The notes under the pieces: generated by a model
What the model was told of the DNA's origin: nothing
Databases searched by the model: none
The model's input: the letters and a program-made list of their open reading frames with translations, nothing else
Program-made: the position numbers and the translations under genes
In this document: positions 51,160 to 63,903 of the stretch, one piece after another
How positions within the stretch are numbered: position 1 is the first letter of the stretch
Layout: each line of letters opens with the position of its first letter
Source: Branchinecta lynchi
Lineage: Eukaryota > Arthropoda > Branchiopoda > Anostraca > Branchinectidae
Assembly: GCA_023053575.1 (NCBI GenBank)
Contig: JAKZAP010000015.1
Coordinates: 11,212,930 to 11,276,929 of the forward strand
DNA: 64,000 nt
Reading direction: 5' to 3'

Positions 51160-51850
51160 CTGTAAGAGAAAAGATGAAGAAACTTCAGAATAAATCTTAA
51201 TTAGAAAGCAACCGACGAGACGAAAATAGTAACTAATACGCTCATAAAGAGGGTATTTGAGAGCGAGAAAGTAAAGCCGGGATCACTTTCCAGTGATTTT
51301 CGGGCTGCCTGGAAACCGAAGGGGCTTTCCCGGATAATGATTCCAGAAAGTTAGTGGTAAGCTCCTCGAGAGACTGAATGCTTCGGCGGGAATCTTCAAA
51401 CTGATGAAAAAAGTCTCACTAATAAATGACAAAAAAATGGTAAGCGTCATAGAGGATTACGTTGTTGATTAAATGATAATTGGAAGAAACGTCCAGTGGA
51501 ACATATTTATTCTGAAAGATTTGGAATTAAACAGTTTCCCGGCGATTAGAGCTTCGCGTGCGTTTTCGCGATCGGTCCAGGGGAAACGATCCAGCGATCG
51601 CTTTCCCCCAGTTTTGGTGATGCACTTCGCTCGCCGGGAGGTGATTCGGGAGTCTCGTTAAAACCCCTCTTATAGCACTCTAGATGATGTGTAAGTAAAA
51701 TGTGGAAAAAAATGTGCACATTTTTATGTGCTCAAATAACGAACAGATTTATTTTGAAGAATTCTGCTTGATATGGTAGTAGGCTATTTGATAGTGCAAA
51801 AACAGATACGTCAGCTGATTTTATTAGAGCTATAATTCGGCCATTCTTGC
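51160..51850. other. intronic spacer
   Basis: It contains a G+C-richer island near 51535-51665 ('ttcgcgatcggtccagggga') without a supported gene. The last 70 bp include the 'gatagtgcaaaaacagatac' end word of the N-like hairpins. Confidence 0.45.
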
Positions 51851-51871
51851 ACTATCAAATATGATTCGCAG

Positions 51872-52040
51872 GGAGGGACGTAGGGGTTTGAACTCCCCCC
51901 CCCCCTCCCCCCAGAAACATACAAAAATAATCGTTTTTTATAGGCTTTTCCCTGTGATCTGTGTCTTTTTGTACTTTTTTGTCCGACCCGCAGGCAAACC
52001 CCCCCCCCCCCCCGGAAACAAGTTCCTGGATACGGGCCTG
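51872..52040. mobile_element. short hAT-like element with G/C homopolymers, copy 3
   Basis: The right end CCTGGATACGGGCCTG and the interior 'tttttgtccgacccgcaggc' match the family. The left end is eroded, so no duplication can be read. Confidence 0.7.
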
Positions 52041-52559
52041 GTAGTATCCATTCAATAAACAAAAATAAAAAAATACCAGCTGGAACAAAAAGAAACAGAA
52101 AACGCTATGAAACACCGAGCTTTTCCTTGCGATGGGTTCTAACTTTTGACAGATCGAACAGTTTCCTTGTCTCTACAAAATGTTTTAATCATTTCTGTTG
52201 TGAATTACATGAGTTCAAACGATTGTGCTGTAATGGAATCACGAATTTCTTGTATGGTGATGAATGTGAAACACTTTCGGTTGACCTTATCTTAGATCTG
52301 ATGTGATATTTGAGCTCAGCACATAAAACCACATCAGAAACTTGTTTCCCATGAAGTAAACACTAAGCCTTAAGAAAATAGAAAAGTTCAGCTGAAAACA
52401 AAAAATAAAATAGAAAACGCAAAAAAACACAAATTTTGCACCCCGCTAGGTTTTTCAACTTTTGATATGTTGTACAGTTTGTTCTCTACAAAATGGTGTA
52501 AAAATCATTTCTGTTGCAATTCGTTTACGGTCAAGTCATGTTTGACGGTAGATTGACTG

Positions 52560-54171
52560 TACCATCACCACGATACCGAATCTCTAATCGACTTAAGAAA
52601 CAACTTTGAGCTTCAACCAAATTTCCAGTCTTGGCGGAATTCCGGCTGAAGCATTTGTCCGGCAAGAAAACTAAGTTCAGATAAACAACTTTGAGCTTCA
52701 ACCAAATTTCCAGTCTTGGCGGAATTCCGGCTGAATCATTTGTCCGGCAAGAAAACTAAGTTCAGATATGGATTCAGTGAGCCTTCAGTGAAACCCCCTC
52801 TTCTGCCTCTAAATATAGGGCAAAAGGACCCATCTACGGACTTGGCCTGTACTTAGCCAGTAAATGATTCTACGAAGTTTGAATAGCATATATCAACCCC
52901 TTCGACCCCCCTCCCCCCGACAATCGAAAACCAAAGAATACGTATGTTAGGTTTAAACAGTCTTCTATTAAATCCAATTAACTTTGCGCGTATGAGCGCG
53001 ACCGAAGTCACCATACTCCTGGGTGCATAGATTAAACAAAGTGATGTCACCCACGTGCAGAGCTTTCGTATGTGTGAATAAAGGGGGAGGGTAGAGACTG
53101 GTCAATAGTAAAAACTTGGTCAATAAATTTTATTAAATTGTTACCAGATAGTTGTCGGGTGCATTCTGACTTTCCGACACGGTAAATGCTAGTTGGGACT
53201 TAAGAGATAAGTAAAATGATCGCATACACTTTATTTTTTCATTAGTATGTTGGAAAGTTACAACAGCATGTATCCTCACTATATATCGATTAAAACTTCA
53301 TACTAAATTTCCGGATTCAGGGCGAACAACTTGCCCGGCGTGAAAATAATTTTCATATTCGGATTCAGTATGTATTCCTACCGATGAATCGAACATCTAA
53401 TCAACTTAAGTTACAACTTCTACTTTTTAAAAAAATTCCGGTTTTTGCCGGATTTGGGGTGAACTACACGTATTGAAATAATTCAAGTCATCGTATTGAC
53501 AATTGGATAACAATTGGAAACGATCGTAAACACTTGTATTTTTACGACTAGAAACAGTTGTTTACGATTGTAAACAGTTGTCAAAAATCGTATTTTTACG
53601 ATTGAAACCGATTGTTTCCGATTTTAATTTTGCGATGGGAAACAACTATTTGCAATCGTAAAAATACTATTGGAAACAAATGTTTGCAATCGTAAAAATA
53701 CAATCGCTAACAACTGTTTACAATCGCAAACGGTTGGAAACAATTGGAAACAACTGTTTGCAATCGTAAACAACTGTTTCCAATCGTAACAAAAACAATT
53801 GTTTACGACCGTTTCAAATTGTTTTAAATTGTACGATTGGAAAATGTCCCATAATACAATAACTTAATTATTTCCATACGACTTTCATGTTCAGATTCAC
53901 AGTTTCCTTACTCTAAATCGGTAACCTCATTGGCTTTTAAAAATATTTGTGTGGCCCTCCCCCCATCCCTAAATATAGGACTACAGAGCCCATCTTGCAA
54001 ACATGACCTGTTCTTTGATCCAAGAGCATCGTGCGAAATTTGAACAAAACATCTCAACCCACTAGAGAGTTATCGTGCTCCCAGACAAACGGACGGACAG
54101 ACGGACAACTTTTGCGATGTCATAGGTATCCCTCCACTTCCGTTTTTGGGATCCCAAAAACAACAGACCGG
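52560..54171 (+). repeat. 137-bp-satellite TIR family, copy E, with insertions
   Basis: Satellite units are present, including an exact-looking 85-bp duplication ('acaactttgagcttcaacca', at 52603 and 52686). The family tail with GACG repeats and 'aggtatccctccacttccg' is at 54088-54150. An array of Q-type inverted words interrupts it at 53465-53830. Confidence 0.65.
53465..53830. repeat. array of short inverted words (CAATCGTAAA / TTTACGATTG)
   Basis: Words such as 'caatcgtaaaaata', 'tatttttacgattg', 'ggaaacaattg' and 'caactgtttaca' alternate in both orientations over 360 bp. This would let the strand fold extensively. Confidence 0.7.
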
Positions 54172-56029
54172 AAGAGAAACACCGAAACAAATAGTAAAGG
54201 ATAGATAAAGGCAAAGTTCCAAATTCCAACTATAACCTCTAGAATGGAAATTTTAAATGCTTCAGATTTGGCTGAAAAACATTTTTATGGTCTTTTTCTC
54301 GTTTCGCTCGGGGACACGGACTTCTCTGGACAATGGGATCTCGACAATGGAAATGTTTACGTTACAGACAGACATCGGTTCGCTGACAGAAAAAAAAGGA
54401 AATAGGAAGCATAAAACATTAAACTTATAAAGTCAAACTTCCGAATCCAAACAGTAAATAAGTATCCCTCACCATTCCGGGTCCCACAAACAGCCACGCT
54501 TGCTAGTTTTAAGCCGAACTTATTCCAATAAATTCAGAGATCTGTTAGCACTTAGCTTTAGAGTGGGATTATTTTCCCAACGACGTCTAGTGACACGAGC
54601 TGTTTCCTTAGATACACCTCACTTTCGTCTAAGATCCAAAAAACAGCCACGCTTGCTTTTTTCCGAGTGAACTTCGCCCAATAAATATGGCATTCTCAAA
54701 GCACTTAGCTCTAGTGTGTCATAACATTCCCACGATGTGTTCTGCGTGGGCAAGATTAAGAAGCGGCCGAACTACCGCTGTACTATTCTTATTCCTTAAA
54801 GGACACCTCGCACTACGTAGTGTTTCTAATCAGACGTTCTGAGATAGCTCAGCAGCTTACAACTAAGTCATGCTTACAGAAGGGCTTTGGCTGTTTTTAG
54901 CCTCTTTCCATGTCCCTTGCCTCGAATGAGAATCTTAGCAGATTTGCATAGTCGGTATTCGGACGAATAAGCGCCTCGGAAACGATGATCAGGCACCTGA
55001 TCCGTCACGTAAATAGAAGAAACGTGGTAAGCTTGATAATAGGTGTATTGCTAATAGAGGAGATAGGATACAATTATAAAGTGAAGAATTTCGGAAACGA
55101 GAATAGATGGCTAACCTACTGAAGTAGAGCAGATTCTTATTATAAGTACGATGTATCCTTCAATGAATAATCGGTGACACACTTAAGTTCAAAGGGCACA
55201 TCAAACTATCCCAATCCCACTCTGTAACAACCTAGGAACAATGCTTACCCCCTAGATCAGCAGCTTTTTCAACAGTTTCCTCTCTGTAATATTTCAAAGC
55301 GTAATTTTTTGGGGCATTACATGCTCAATGTACTAGCTTGGACAAAGATAAAAGTGATGTTTCTTGTTATACTTAGTAGATCTTTACTTTATGCATAAAT
55401 CAGCTTGTATACTTCAGATTTGAATAGGTTTTGTTTTTTAATGACTTTTGGAGCTATGTTATTTTAAATAAGCTTATTGCATATTCTGGTACATTTTATA
55501 AAGCAAGCTAATCAAGCTTCACAACACTATTCCACAAAGAAAAACTTTTAACAGGCACTTTAAGCCATGGAACTTCTGATGAAACACTAGATCAATCAGG
55601 TAAACCGCATCTGCGGCTTGACTTTGGTGACATCTCAAATATATCCTTTTCTATCAAGCATTGCTGGGAGTTTTTGAATTCCCTGCCACGATATCCCAGC
55701 TCCTAAGATTTGGATCGCCGAAATACCAGAGAGGCAAAGACAAGGGATAACAAGAAAACGGCCGATCTTCGTAGCGCCTTCTAAAGGAAGTCGGAAATGT
55801 TTATTTGTGAAGGATTTAATACAAAGTAAAGCATTAGAAATGTCTATTGTGCTTTAAGCAAGCTGGAAGCCTAAATGGCGCTGAACTCAGCCGATCAGGT
55901 TTTACCGGACAGATTTTCTCCGCTCCAACGGATGATGCTGACGATAAATTTATAACCCATTTAGTTCCGGCCGAAAAGCTTTTGCATGTCAAAGTGGTCC
56001 GGAAGTAGTTTCCAAAAATACTCATACTT
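54172..56029. other. spacer with a ~155-bp imperfect duplication
   Basis: 'aaacagccacgcttgct' with following 'cactta.ctctag.gtg' occurs at 54490-54570 and 54649-54720. I see no gene. Confidence 0.5.
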
Positions 56030-56770
56030 GCTTCGTCAAGTTAGCGTATAAAATCGATGCCTTGGAGACATGGAGAGTGAACTTAGACAAACAAATGTTT
56101 CGCTCACCATGTGCAACGAGTTTACGGGAATCTATTTGGGCTAGTAATTCTACGTGCAATTTCAAACGAGTGCAGATTCAGCAAAATAAAGCAGTGAGAT
56201 TAATTGGTAAGTATGATACGGAAGTTCTAAGTACCGAGTCAATTTTTAGGAAACTTAAGATTTTGAAGGTAGGTCAAATTGGAGATTTCCAAATTGGTAT
56301 TTTTGTGTTTCAGAGTCTGAATGGTTTCGCACCTGATGTTTTTAGTAATTTTTTTCGTTTTTCTTATCACGGACATGCTACGAGGCATGCTGGAGACCTG
56401 ATAAGTGAGCCAAGAATTACGGTTCGTTCTAGCCATGTGGCAAGGCATTCAGGTACGGTGGTCTGGAATACTTTTCCAGACTCAATTCGAGAAGCGGAAA
56501 GCGTACCGCAGTTTAAAAATCGGTTAAAGAAACATCTCCTTGAGGGTAGTTGGTGAGTGGAGGGTTTGGAAGACAAAAGAGGACAAATTAATTATTTAAT
56601 TTTTAGTTTATTTTAGTGAAGGTTTGATTAGAATATGATAGTAAATATGTACTGGTTGCGTTTTTCAAGCACGTATGTGCTTTGTGTGTAACCGGTCGTC
56701 AAGCCGGAATGACTTTTTTTTTTAGTAAAGTTGTTGAATCCTGAAATCCTGAAAGACGCAACCCGATGAA
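56030..56770 (+). pseudogene. LINE ORF2 C-terminal fragment and 3' end
   Basis: The 164-codon frame at 56062-56556 contains 'RVQIQQNKAVRLIGKYD' and 'SGTVVWNTFPDSIREAESVP' and ends 'KNRLKKHLL', the standard end of jockey/CR1-group ORF2 proteins. The 3' end carries a short 'tcctgaaatcctgaaa' repeat near 56738-56755. No polymerase core is present. Confidence 0.8.
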
Positions 56771-58740
56771 AAGTTTTCGAGAATCAGTTGTAGGTTCAGG
56801 TTAAGGTTCAGGTTTATATATTTACGTAAAATTTTTTAAAATAAATTACACTTCTTTCCCGGCAGAGAGGCATCTCGAATGCTCGGGAAGTTGTATGAAA
56901 AAGTGCAGAGTTGTATGAAAAAGCAGCGTGCAGTAGTAACTGTAAATATTAGCAAACTGGATGCTACTACAGCAAGATGCTATCGGATACTACTACTTAA
57001 GATTATCCCAGCCGGAGGTTAAATCAAAGTATCCCATACACGCAAGTTTTTCGTTTAACCAAGAACAAATAACGAGTAAGAACAATGGTCTCTCATCCAT
57101 CCGCCGACTAAAAATGCTCCGACAAAAATGAGCGGAGGTGGGCCGATACAGAGCCTTCTTGGTCGCCCATGTATACTCGTTGATCTCCGCCGTTACACGC
57201 TTGAGTCATTTACGAAGAAAAAAACGTAGCCACTAGCGAGGCGGATGTTCTGGCCTGTTCACACGGGAAGGAGATAGCGTTGGTTTTGTTTGAGTAGACG
57301 CTGGCGTCTGATTAGTGATGCGAAAAACAAAAGCGAACTTGATGATGGTCATTCATAATCGCTTTTGTTATACCATGACCATCAATACGGAGAATGAAAT
57401 CCCCTGTGACATTCCTTTATATGTCTCTGGGGAGAACCATACAGTGACAAACCGGGATTTGAAGCGCACTCACTGAAGTCATAACCCATTGAGTTTCAAC
57501 ATCTTAAGTTTTAACTTTGTCAGACGAGTGTAAACTAAGACTAACGTAATTAAGGCTTGCGAGGATTACTGAAATTACTGAAAAGGTAGAATAGCCAAAT
57601 AATAGGCTACCAGTTGGTGAGTGTATATTTTTTGTTTTTCTTCTTTTTTTTCCAAATGTATAATTGAATACATTTTGATTTAGTAAGTTAGATTTCAATT
57701 CAGCAGTCAATTGAAAGACGAAAGTTCGCCTCAACCTGGTCTATCTCTTTTGTCTTTTAGTTCACTACTTACAAATAATTCGATGTCAACGATGTATTTT
57801 CCCATCAAATAAAAGTCTTTGGTTTTCGTACTGAGGCCTCGCCATATGGGCTCTAGTGTGTCTAGGACCGACACAGGAGTCCTAGTTTTTTTTTAAATTT
57901 AATTATTTCTTGTTAGTTTGTCACAGTAGAAGCCTATTGTAGGCTATAATGGTCCATCTGCGTAATATTTGTTCATTTCCACTCAGCCTACTAAACCTCT
58001 AAACCACGGCAGTTTTTTTTTAAGAATCTGCCTATTTTCATCTGGTATTCTCAGTTGAGAGCAAATACCTGGAATGAAATTTATCTCTTCTTGTTCTGGA
58101 TATTGACACATTCGTAATATCTCAAATGCCAGTTTCTGCATATTTGGATACATTCTTAATTGTCAAAATTGTCCGAATTCTCCTCGAAATTCCTCGCGTC
58201 TCTGGACTATTCAGATGAATCGAATTCTCCGTTTCTTGCGTTTTTGTCAGAATCAAGAACGGGGAAACCCTCACGATTCTACGGAATCGAGAAGTTGTTC
58301 CAATGGTGAATTCGCGATTCTTCTCTCTCCGTTCTCCTTCCTGATTGGTCAAGAGAGTGTGGATGTTCAATATGCATAAACACGTATACCGGGTTGCGGA
58401 CGAGCTGCCAAATTAGTGTTTTCGTTGAAAAGCGAGAATGGAGAAGCCAGAGGAGCAAAAACGGTAATTTGTACGAGAACCGAGAATTCAGAAGCGAGAA
58501 CGGAGAACTAAGAATTCAGATCAAAAGCGCAACTATTGACAAGCTTTTCCCTGACAGTAGGCTACTCACCGTCCTGACCGATTTTTGGTTTTGTTACCAT
58601 GAAAGTGTGAGCGAATAAATTAACTATTCCATTCTATTCTATTCTGCATGTGGCTTGCGCAGACGTTTAAAGCTATTTCATTCCAGTATTTAGTCTAACT
58701 TGACGTACCCTATCTTACCATGGGGTTCACTATAGGAACA
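56771..58740. other. spacer; M-family end near 56764 and no gene
   Basis: CCCGATGAAAAGTTTTCGAG at 56762-56781 marks a degraded M-family copy reaching to about 57010. The rest holds low-complexity 'gagaatggaga'-type sequence (58430-58520) and a short (ATTCT)n near 58628. No exon is recognised. Confidence 0.5.
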
Positions 58741-58744
58741 ATAT

Positions 58745-59040
58745 AAGGAACAAAGCAATGACCTCGAGAATGTGCAGAAGCGAGCTGTTCGTGTGATATT
58801 GGGCCAGGAGTACACTAATTATGAAGAAGGTATAAAGCTCCTTGGTACAGAAAGCCTTGTTGTCCGGCGTCACCAGCTTACTATGACATGATGGAATAAA
58901 ATGTTGGTAAGCATCGTAATTTGCTACCGGAACCGGCCCGAACCGGATATAACACGAGGCATCAAAATAAATTAGAGCCCTGCAAACCCTCAGCTTCTAA
59001 CTGGTACAGATCTTCTTTTCGTCAGTATTTTTAAAGCATT
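58745..59040 (+). pseudogene. LINE ORF2 C-terminal fragment
   Basis: 'DLENVQKRAVRVILGQEYTN' and 'GTESLVVRRHQLT' match the C-terminal tail of non-LTR ORF2. A stop follows and the frame is lost. Confidence 0.7.
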
Positions 59041-60200
59041 TTAATGAGTAAGTGACAGTATGTTTTATAATTTATTGATAGGGTCTCATTTAACTATTAT
59101 ATTATATTTGATCGTATCGTATCGTATATAGATGACTCTGATTACACTTTTGCTGATAATATGCAATAATATGCAGAAGCGGAGCGGGGCCACTTTACTA
59201 GGTTGGCAAGCTAAAGGGTAATTCCAGGACTAAGATCTTTTTAGATCATTTGATCTGGGAGATAATTACGGCTGGCTCCAAAAAAAGTCCGGTCGGCTTC
59301 CTGCTCACTCAAGGGCGTCGTTTTTGGCACGAGAAAGGATTGTCTGGGCGATTCGTTGGCAAAAAAGCGGAAAGATTCTTCGGCACCATAGAGGATGCAT
59401 TGACAAACCGAAAAGGCACTGGAATCGGAAATGAAGAAAAAAATGGTCTGAAAGAGGATGCTAGACATTTGGGATATTAGGCTCAGGGTAGTGTTTTATC
59501 CTGCTCTTACTTCATCATCGCTACAAGATTAGGCATAAAAAGGAGGAAGCCAAGCTCTCGGATGAATCCAAGAACTCATCCTCTCGACAGAAGGTCGGTC
59601 ATTTTTCGGACTTGCTTCCAAGCTTTTCCCTGTATGACCTTCTGGTACTTAAAAACAGGAGCTAGAATCCCATATGGCACTTGCAAGGCTGGGTAAGAGG
59701 ATGAAAGTAGGAATTTGCCAATCCATGGATTTGCTGTGATCATTGTAAACAAAACCCTTGTGATAAGAATGATCATGGACCCTTGGATCATGGACCCTTG
59801 GAAATCGCAAGAATGTGTCGTTTGGTAAAGTACTTCATTTCTGCACTTGGCTGTGATGATGCGCACTTCAAGGGCGCTAGAAATTAATCTGTAATCAAAA
59901 CCCTTGAGGCAAAAGTGATCCTAGACTAAAAGTATTATTTTGACTTTTCGGTTAAGATGCGCACTTTAAGGATGCTAGAGGTTCTTTTCTAAGCAAAACC
60001 CATGAGGCAAAAATGATCATGGGCTCACGGGGATCAGGAAAATGTATACGTTGCTTAAAAATATTTTTTGAACATTGCGGTTAAGATGAGGGAGGTTGGA
60101 TCTGGGGAAGTGACAGTTTCTAGGCCAATCTTGTCAAGTCTGTGATGTTCAAGCCAAGTTTCATCGTCCTAAAACATCTGGAAGTACCTTGAAAGTAAAA
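59041..60200. other. spacer with diverged ~110-bp repeats
   Basis: 'aaaacccttg.g..aa.aatgatcatgg' recurs near 59750, 59897 and 59995. ORFs at 59241-59480 overlap on both strands and have no recognisable domain. Confidence 0.5.
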
Positions 60201-60204
60201 AGGT

Positions 60205-60375
60205 TGACATACACTGTGAAAAAAAATCTTGCAGTATTTGCTACTGGGATTAATCTTGTCTTAATTGAGATAAGATTTTCCCTAAGTTGGATTAACTTTA
60301 TCCCAATAGAGATAAGATTAATCCCAGTAGCAAATATTGCATCCTTATTCGGAGAAACTTTTTACAGCGTATCCT
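60205..60375. mobile_element. hairpin MITE (TACACTGT...ACAGCGTA type)
   Basis: Outer ends TACACTGTGAAAAA and inverted TTTTTACAGCGTA. Inner arms 'gcagtatttgctactgggat' and 'atcccagtagcaaatattgc' are nearly perfect complements. Confidence 0.8.
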
Positions 60376-61670
60376 TGGAGGGCAGAGGGTAGGGGTCAGG
60401 ACCCATCAAGATGCACATCTAGACCGAAACATCCATAAGTGTACCAAATTTGAATTTTATACTAATCGCCAGTCACAAACTTGACTCATCGGCAATCTGC
60501 CCAGTTGCCCATGAACGGGGAGGTTGGCGATGTGGAAGAGGGGCATCATCAATATATCTATAAGAATACCAAACTGGAGTTTAATACCAGTCAGGGCTCA
60601 CAAACTTAAACTCATAGTTAATGTGGCCCAGTTGCCCATAAACGGGGCGGGGGGGGGGGGTCAACTGCAACAGTCTCTTACCAACCCCATGATCTAAAAG
60701 CACAAGGAATTGAATCGTCCTATCTTCAGCTATTAAGTACAGTAATCAATTGGCAATCTGGGTCCGATTGCCCCTGAATACAGAGGATCAGGGGGCTGTG
60801 ATCCGAAAAGGCACCTAAAGGCCTTAATCCCCTTGAGCCTGACAAGTTCCAACTTGATACCGCACAGGTCACGAACTTTACTTCTGGACAAACTAGATTG
60901 ATCCAGTGGAAGAGGTTGACCTCCAAAAGTATCGACCCAAACCTAAGCTCTAAATGCATATGCAAATATCGTCATAGTTCCAGCTGTAGTCAAGGTGAGC
61001 GTTAGTCACTGGGCAAACTGGACCGCATTGCCCCTGAAACAAGCAGTTATGGGGGTTGGGATTCCAAAAGGCAAAACCAACACCAATGTACACAAGTACA
61101 CAACGTTTCATCTTGATACCACTCATGGTTAACCAAAAATCGTGCTACCTCGGCCACAAGAGTGGATCCTCACGAAAATTCCACTATAACATATCAGTGT
61201 ATATGCACTAGTGCGGCAATTTATCTCTCCTGTGAGAGTACACTGGATACTCCCCCCCCCCTCCCCCGCAATCATCAAGAAATATCGTATTTGATTGATT
61301 TGATCGCACTGAACCAGTCACAAACAACTGGACCAAATTGACGCCGACCTGCACCAAACAACAACTTTAACGACGACCTGCACCAAACAACAACTTAACT
61401 ATGAACAAAAAACTGCAAAAGCTGTAAGACTGGTGATAGCAGTGGTTACTGGGGAAGAAAATAATGGAATGGTGTCGGGTTTTAGTTCTGCTTTAAAGAC
61501 GGGAAGTTCCCCATTCTTGTCTCAGCTTGGACAAGGACGAAGAAGCTTCGCTAAAACCATGACCTATCGCAGACCCCCTTGAAGCTGCAAATGCAGCAAC
61601 GTTAACCTGCAGCCTTCAATACCAACAGGAGCACCCATCCCCCCTTCGTAGTTCATAGGACACAAACCCG
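60376..61670. other. spacer with homopolymer tracts
   Basis: It contains a G run near 60648-60660 and a C-rich tract at 61251-61267. A ~32-bp duplication ('cgacctgcaccaaacaacaa') sits at 61345 and 61376. No gene. Confidence 0.5.
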
Positions 61671-61876
61671 TACACTGTAAAAAGTCTCTCCTTTATCGGA
61701 CTTTAGGTAGTTGTGCGTCGCCAATTTCGGACATTTTATTCCTAATTCGGAGAATTAAAATCGGATTATAACTCTCCGAATTCGGATTTTATTTCTCCGA
61801 GTTAGGAGTAAATATGTCCGAAATCGGTGACACACAACTAGTCAAGTCCGATAAAGGAGAGACTTTCTACGGTGTA
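61671..61876. mobile_element. hairpin MITE, well preserved
   Basis: TACACTGTAAAAAGTCTCTC at the left is matched by the inverted GAGAGACTTTCTACGGTGTA at the right, with complementary arms ('cctttatcggactt') and a centre of 'aattcgga' words. TA at both borders fits a TA-duplicating family. Confidence 0.85.
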
Positions 61877-61899
61877 TGCAAACTTAGGAGAGAAACATT

Positions 61900-62035
61900 A
61901 GGGAAAAAAACATTTGTTGTGTGATCTTTTTCTATGTTTTTTCTATGTTTTTTTCTAGTTTCTTTTTATATACTCCATCATTTTCTCTTTCCTGTACGAT
62001 GTGTGAAAAATAAACATTAAATTACTGTGGAAAAT
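61900..62035 (+). repeat. fragment shared with 7970-8160
   Basis: 'atatactccatca' with 'tttctc.ttcctgtac' and 'gtgaaaaataaacatta' recur in both places. Confidence 0.7.
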
Positions 62036-62189
62036 CTGTATCTTCTGTCCGGGAGATAAAAAATTTAATTACTTCATCATCTAACTGTTTGCTATTTGTT
62101 CAATGACTTCCTCAGTCACCGAAACCATTTCACCATTTCATTCCATTCAAACCATTTCACCATTCGGCAGCGCTTTAGAGTCGTACAAA

Positions 62190-62475
62190 CAGAAAAATGC
62201 CTCAAGTTGAAGCATTTATGCCCGATTTCTCAGTTGCTCAATCCATTCCAGCTTCTTTAAATTCAACAATATTCTGTTCAAACAGCAGAATGCCTCGAGT
62301 TCAAGTATCTGTACCCGATTTCCTCGGTAGCTATTTCCATTCCACTTTTTTTTTCCATTTAACAGTATTCTGCTCAAACAGCGCAATGACCTAAGTTCAA
62401 GTATCTGTGCCCGATTTCCCCAGTCGCTGAATCCTTTCCACCTTCTTTCAATTCGGCATTATTCTCGAATGTCCG
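62190..62475 (+). repeat. ~100-bp tandem repeat, three diverged units
   Basis: Each unit has 'aatgcct.aagtt.aag.at' then 'cccgatttc' and 'ttctgttcaaacagc'. No coding role is seen. Confidence 0.7.
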
Positions 62476-63722
62476 AGAAGCAGAAAGTTTCATCTTCCGT
62501 AAATCTTCGCTAAGGATTTGCAGGGTATGGGGTAAAAGTAAGAGAAAGAATGATTGGGAGATTGGAAACATTCCTTTCTCAGTCCAGGCGATCAAAAGTT
62601 GAGTTTCGTTGTCTAAAAAAGTTTGCTATTCGTATAAGTATTCGGATCCTAGCCTTCCCCCTCGCCGAACTTGCTCAACCTTCTTTGAATTCCGGCAGTG
62701 TTTGAGAGAAGCTAGTTTATTTCCTACTCGCTATGTACTCCCGCAGAGTATTGGATACATATAAAGGAGAAGCAACCACAATTTAAAGAATCATTTACAC
62801 GGCGGCTATTTTTCACGGAGACGAGAGGGGAAAGTGTTCACAGGTTAATTGGGTATTTTTCAAGGGAGGGTACTGTCATGTGGCAATAGATTCCAAGGTT
62901 GTAAAGCTCAAGATATCTCTCAACAATGGACATCCAACATATGTCTATTTGGATCACTTCTTATATGGACATAATCAAAATTATTGCTAGAAATCCGATT
63001 TTGTTGTTGCTGACGCCGAAGAAAGACTGCGAACAACAAATCCCCGGGTAAAAACTTAGCGAAATTGAAGTCCAAAATACCCAGGGATTTGTTGCTCTTG
63101 CGGGGAAAAATACCCGCGGAGTACGGGTAAATACTCTCCGTGTAAACGTAGCTTTAGAGCTTGGTCACTGGGCTGAAAAAGCGGCCTATTCGACAAACAA
63201 CTGAAAATCCCTAGGGGACGTCAGATTTGATGGGCTTTGTGGCAGCTTTCGGATAATGAGCAGACTGCAATTAGGGGTCAATTAGGGTTCCTTTAACATA
63301 ATTGACACTCAGCATTTTTTTATGGACGATGGATGAGAAATTGTATATCGTATTTGGTGTGTCTTGTTAATTCTTTTATTTTATTTTACATACTGTGCTT
63401 TTCAAATGGCGGGTAAGAAATAAATTAATTACTTAATTAATTATACACGCTGTTTTGCTCTAATTGATCTCCTGAATTTAAAACGACAACATTCAGAATT
63501 AGTTATATCTTGTTCCTTTCTCTTTTTCTACTTTTGCAACCCAAAAAGCCAGGAAATGAGCTAAGTGTGACCAAGCTATTACGAAAAGAACTGCTCTAGA
63601 AACACTGCTTCTTTCAACACAGTGAAGTTACTTTGTCATGCGCACGTTTGTTATTAATACAAGTGACTATTTGTTGTAATGTAATTAGACGATACGTACT
63701 TGGCATTCTACTTCCGGATAGT
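62476..63722. other. spacer, nothing recognised
   Basis: Ordinary intronic or intergenic sequence without a supported gene. Confidence 0.45.
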
Positions 63723-63730
63723 CCTTCCAC

Positions 63731-63903
63731 CAGGCCCAAATCCAGGATTTTTTTCGGGGGGGGGGGTGCTTGCGGGTCGGACAAAAAAGTACAAAAAAGG
63801 CGTAGATCAGAGGGAAAGGCCTATAAAAATTACTATTTATGTGTGTTTCGGGAGGGGGGGGGGGGTTCAACCCCCTAACCCCCCCCCCCTGGATACGGCC
63901 TTG
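63731..63903. mobile_element. short hAT-like element with G/C homopolymers, copy 4
   Basis: The 173-bp element has ends CAGGCCCAAATCCAGG and inverted CCTGGATACGGCCTTG. It is flanked by the perfect 8-bp duplication CCTTCCAC (63723-63730, 63904-63911) and lies in the opposite orientation to copy 2. Confidence 0.9.

Noticed and set aside
59241..59480. Overlapping 75- and 76-codon ORFs on both strands
   Set aside because: No domain, no splice context and mutual overlap; treated as chance.
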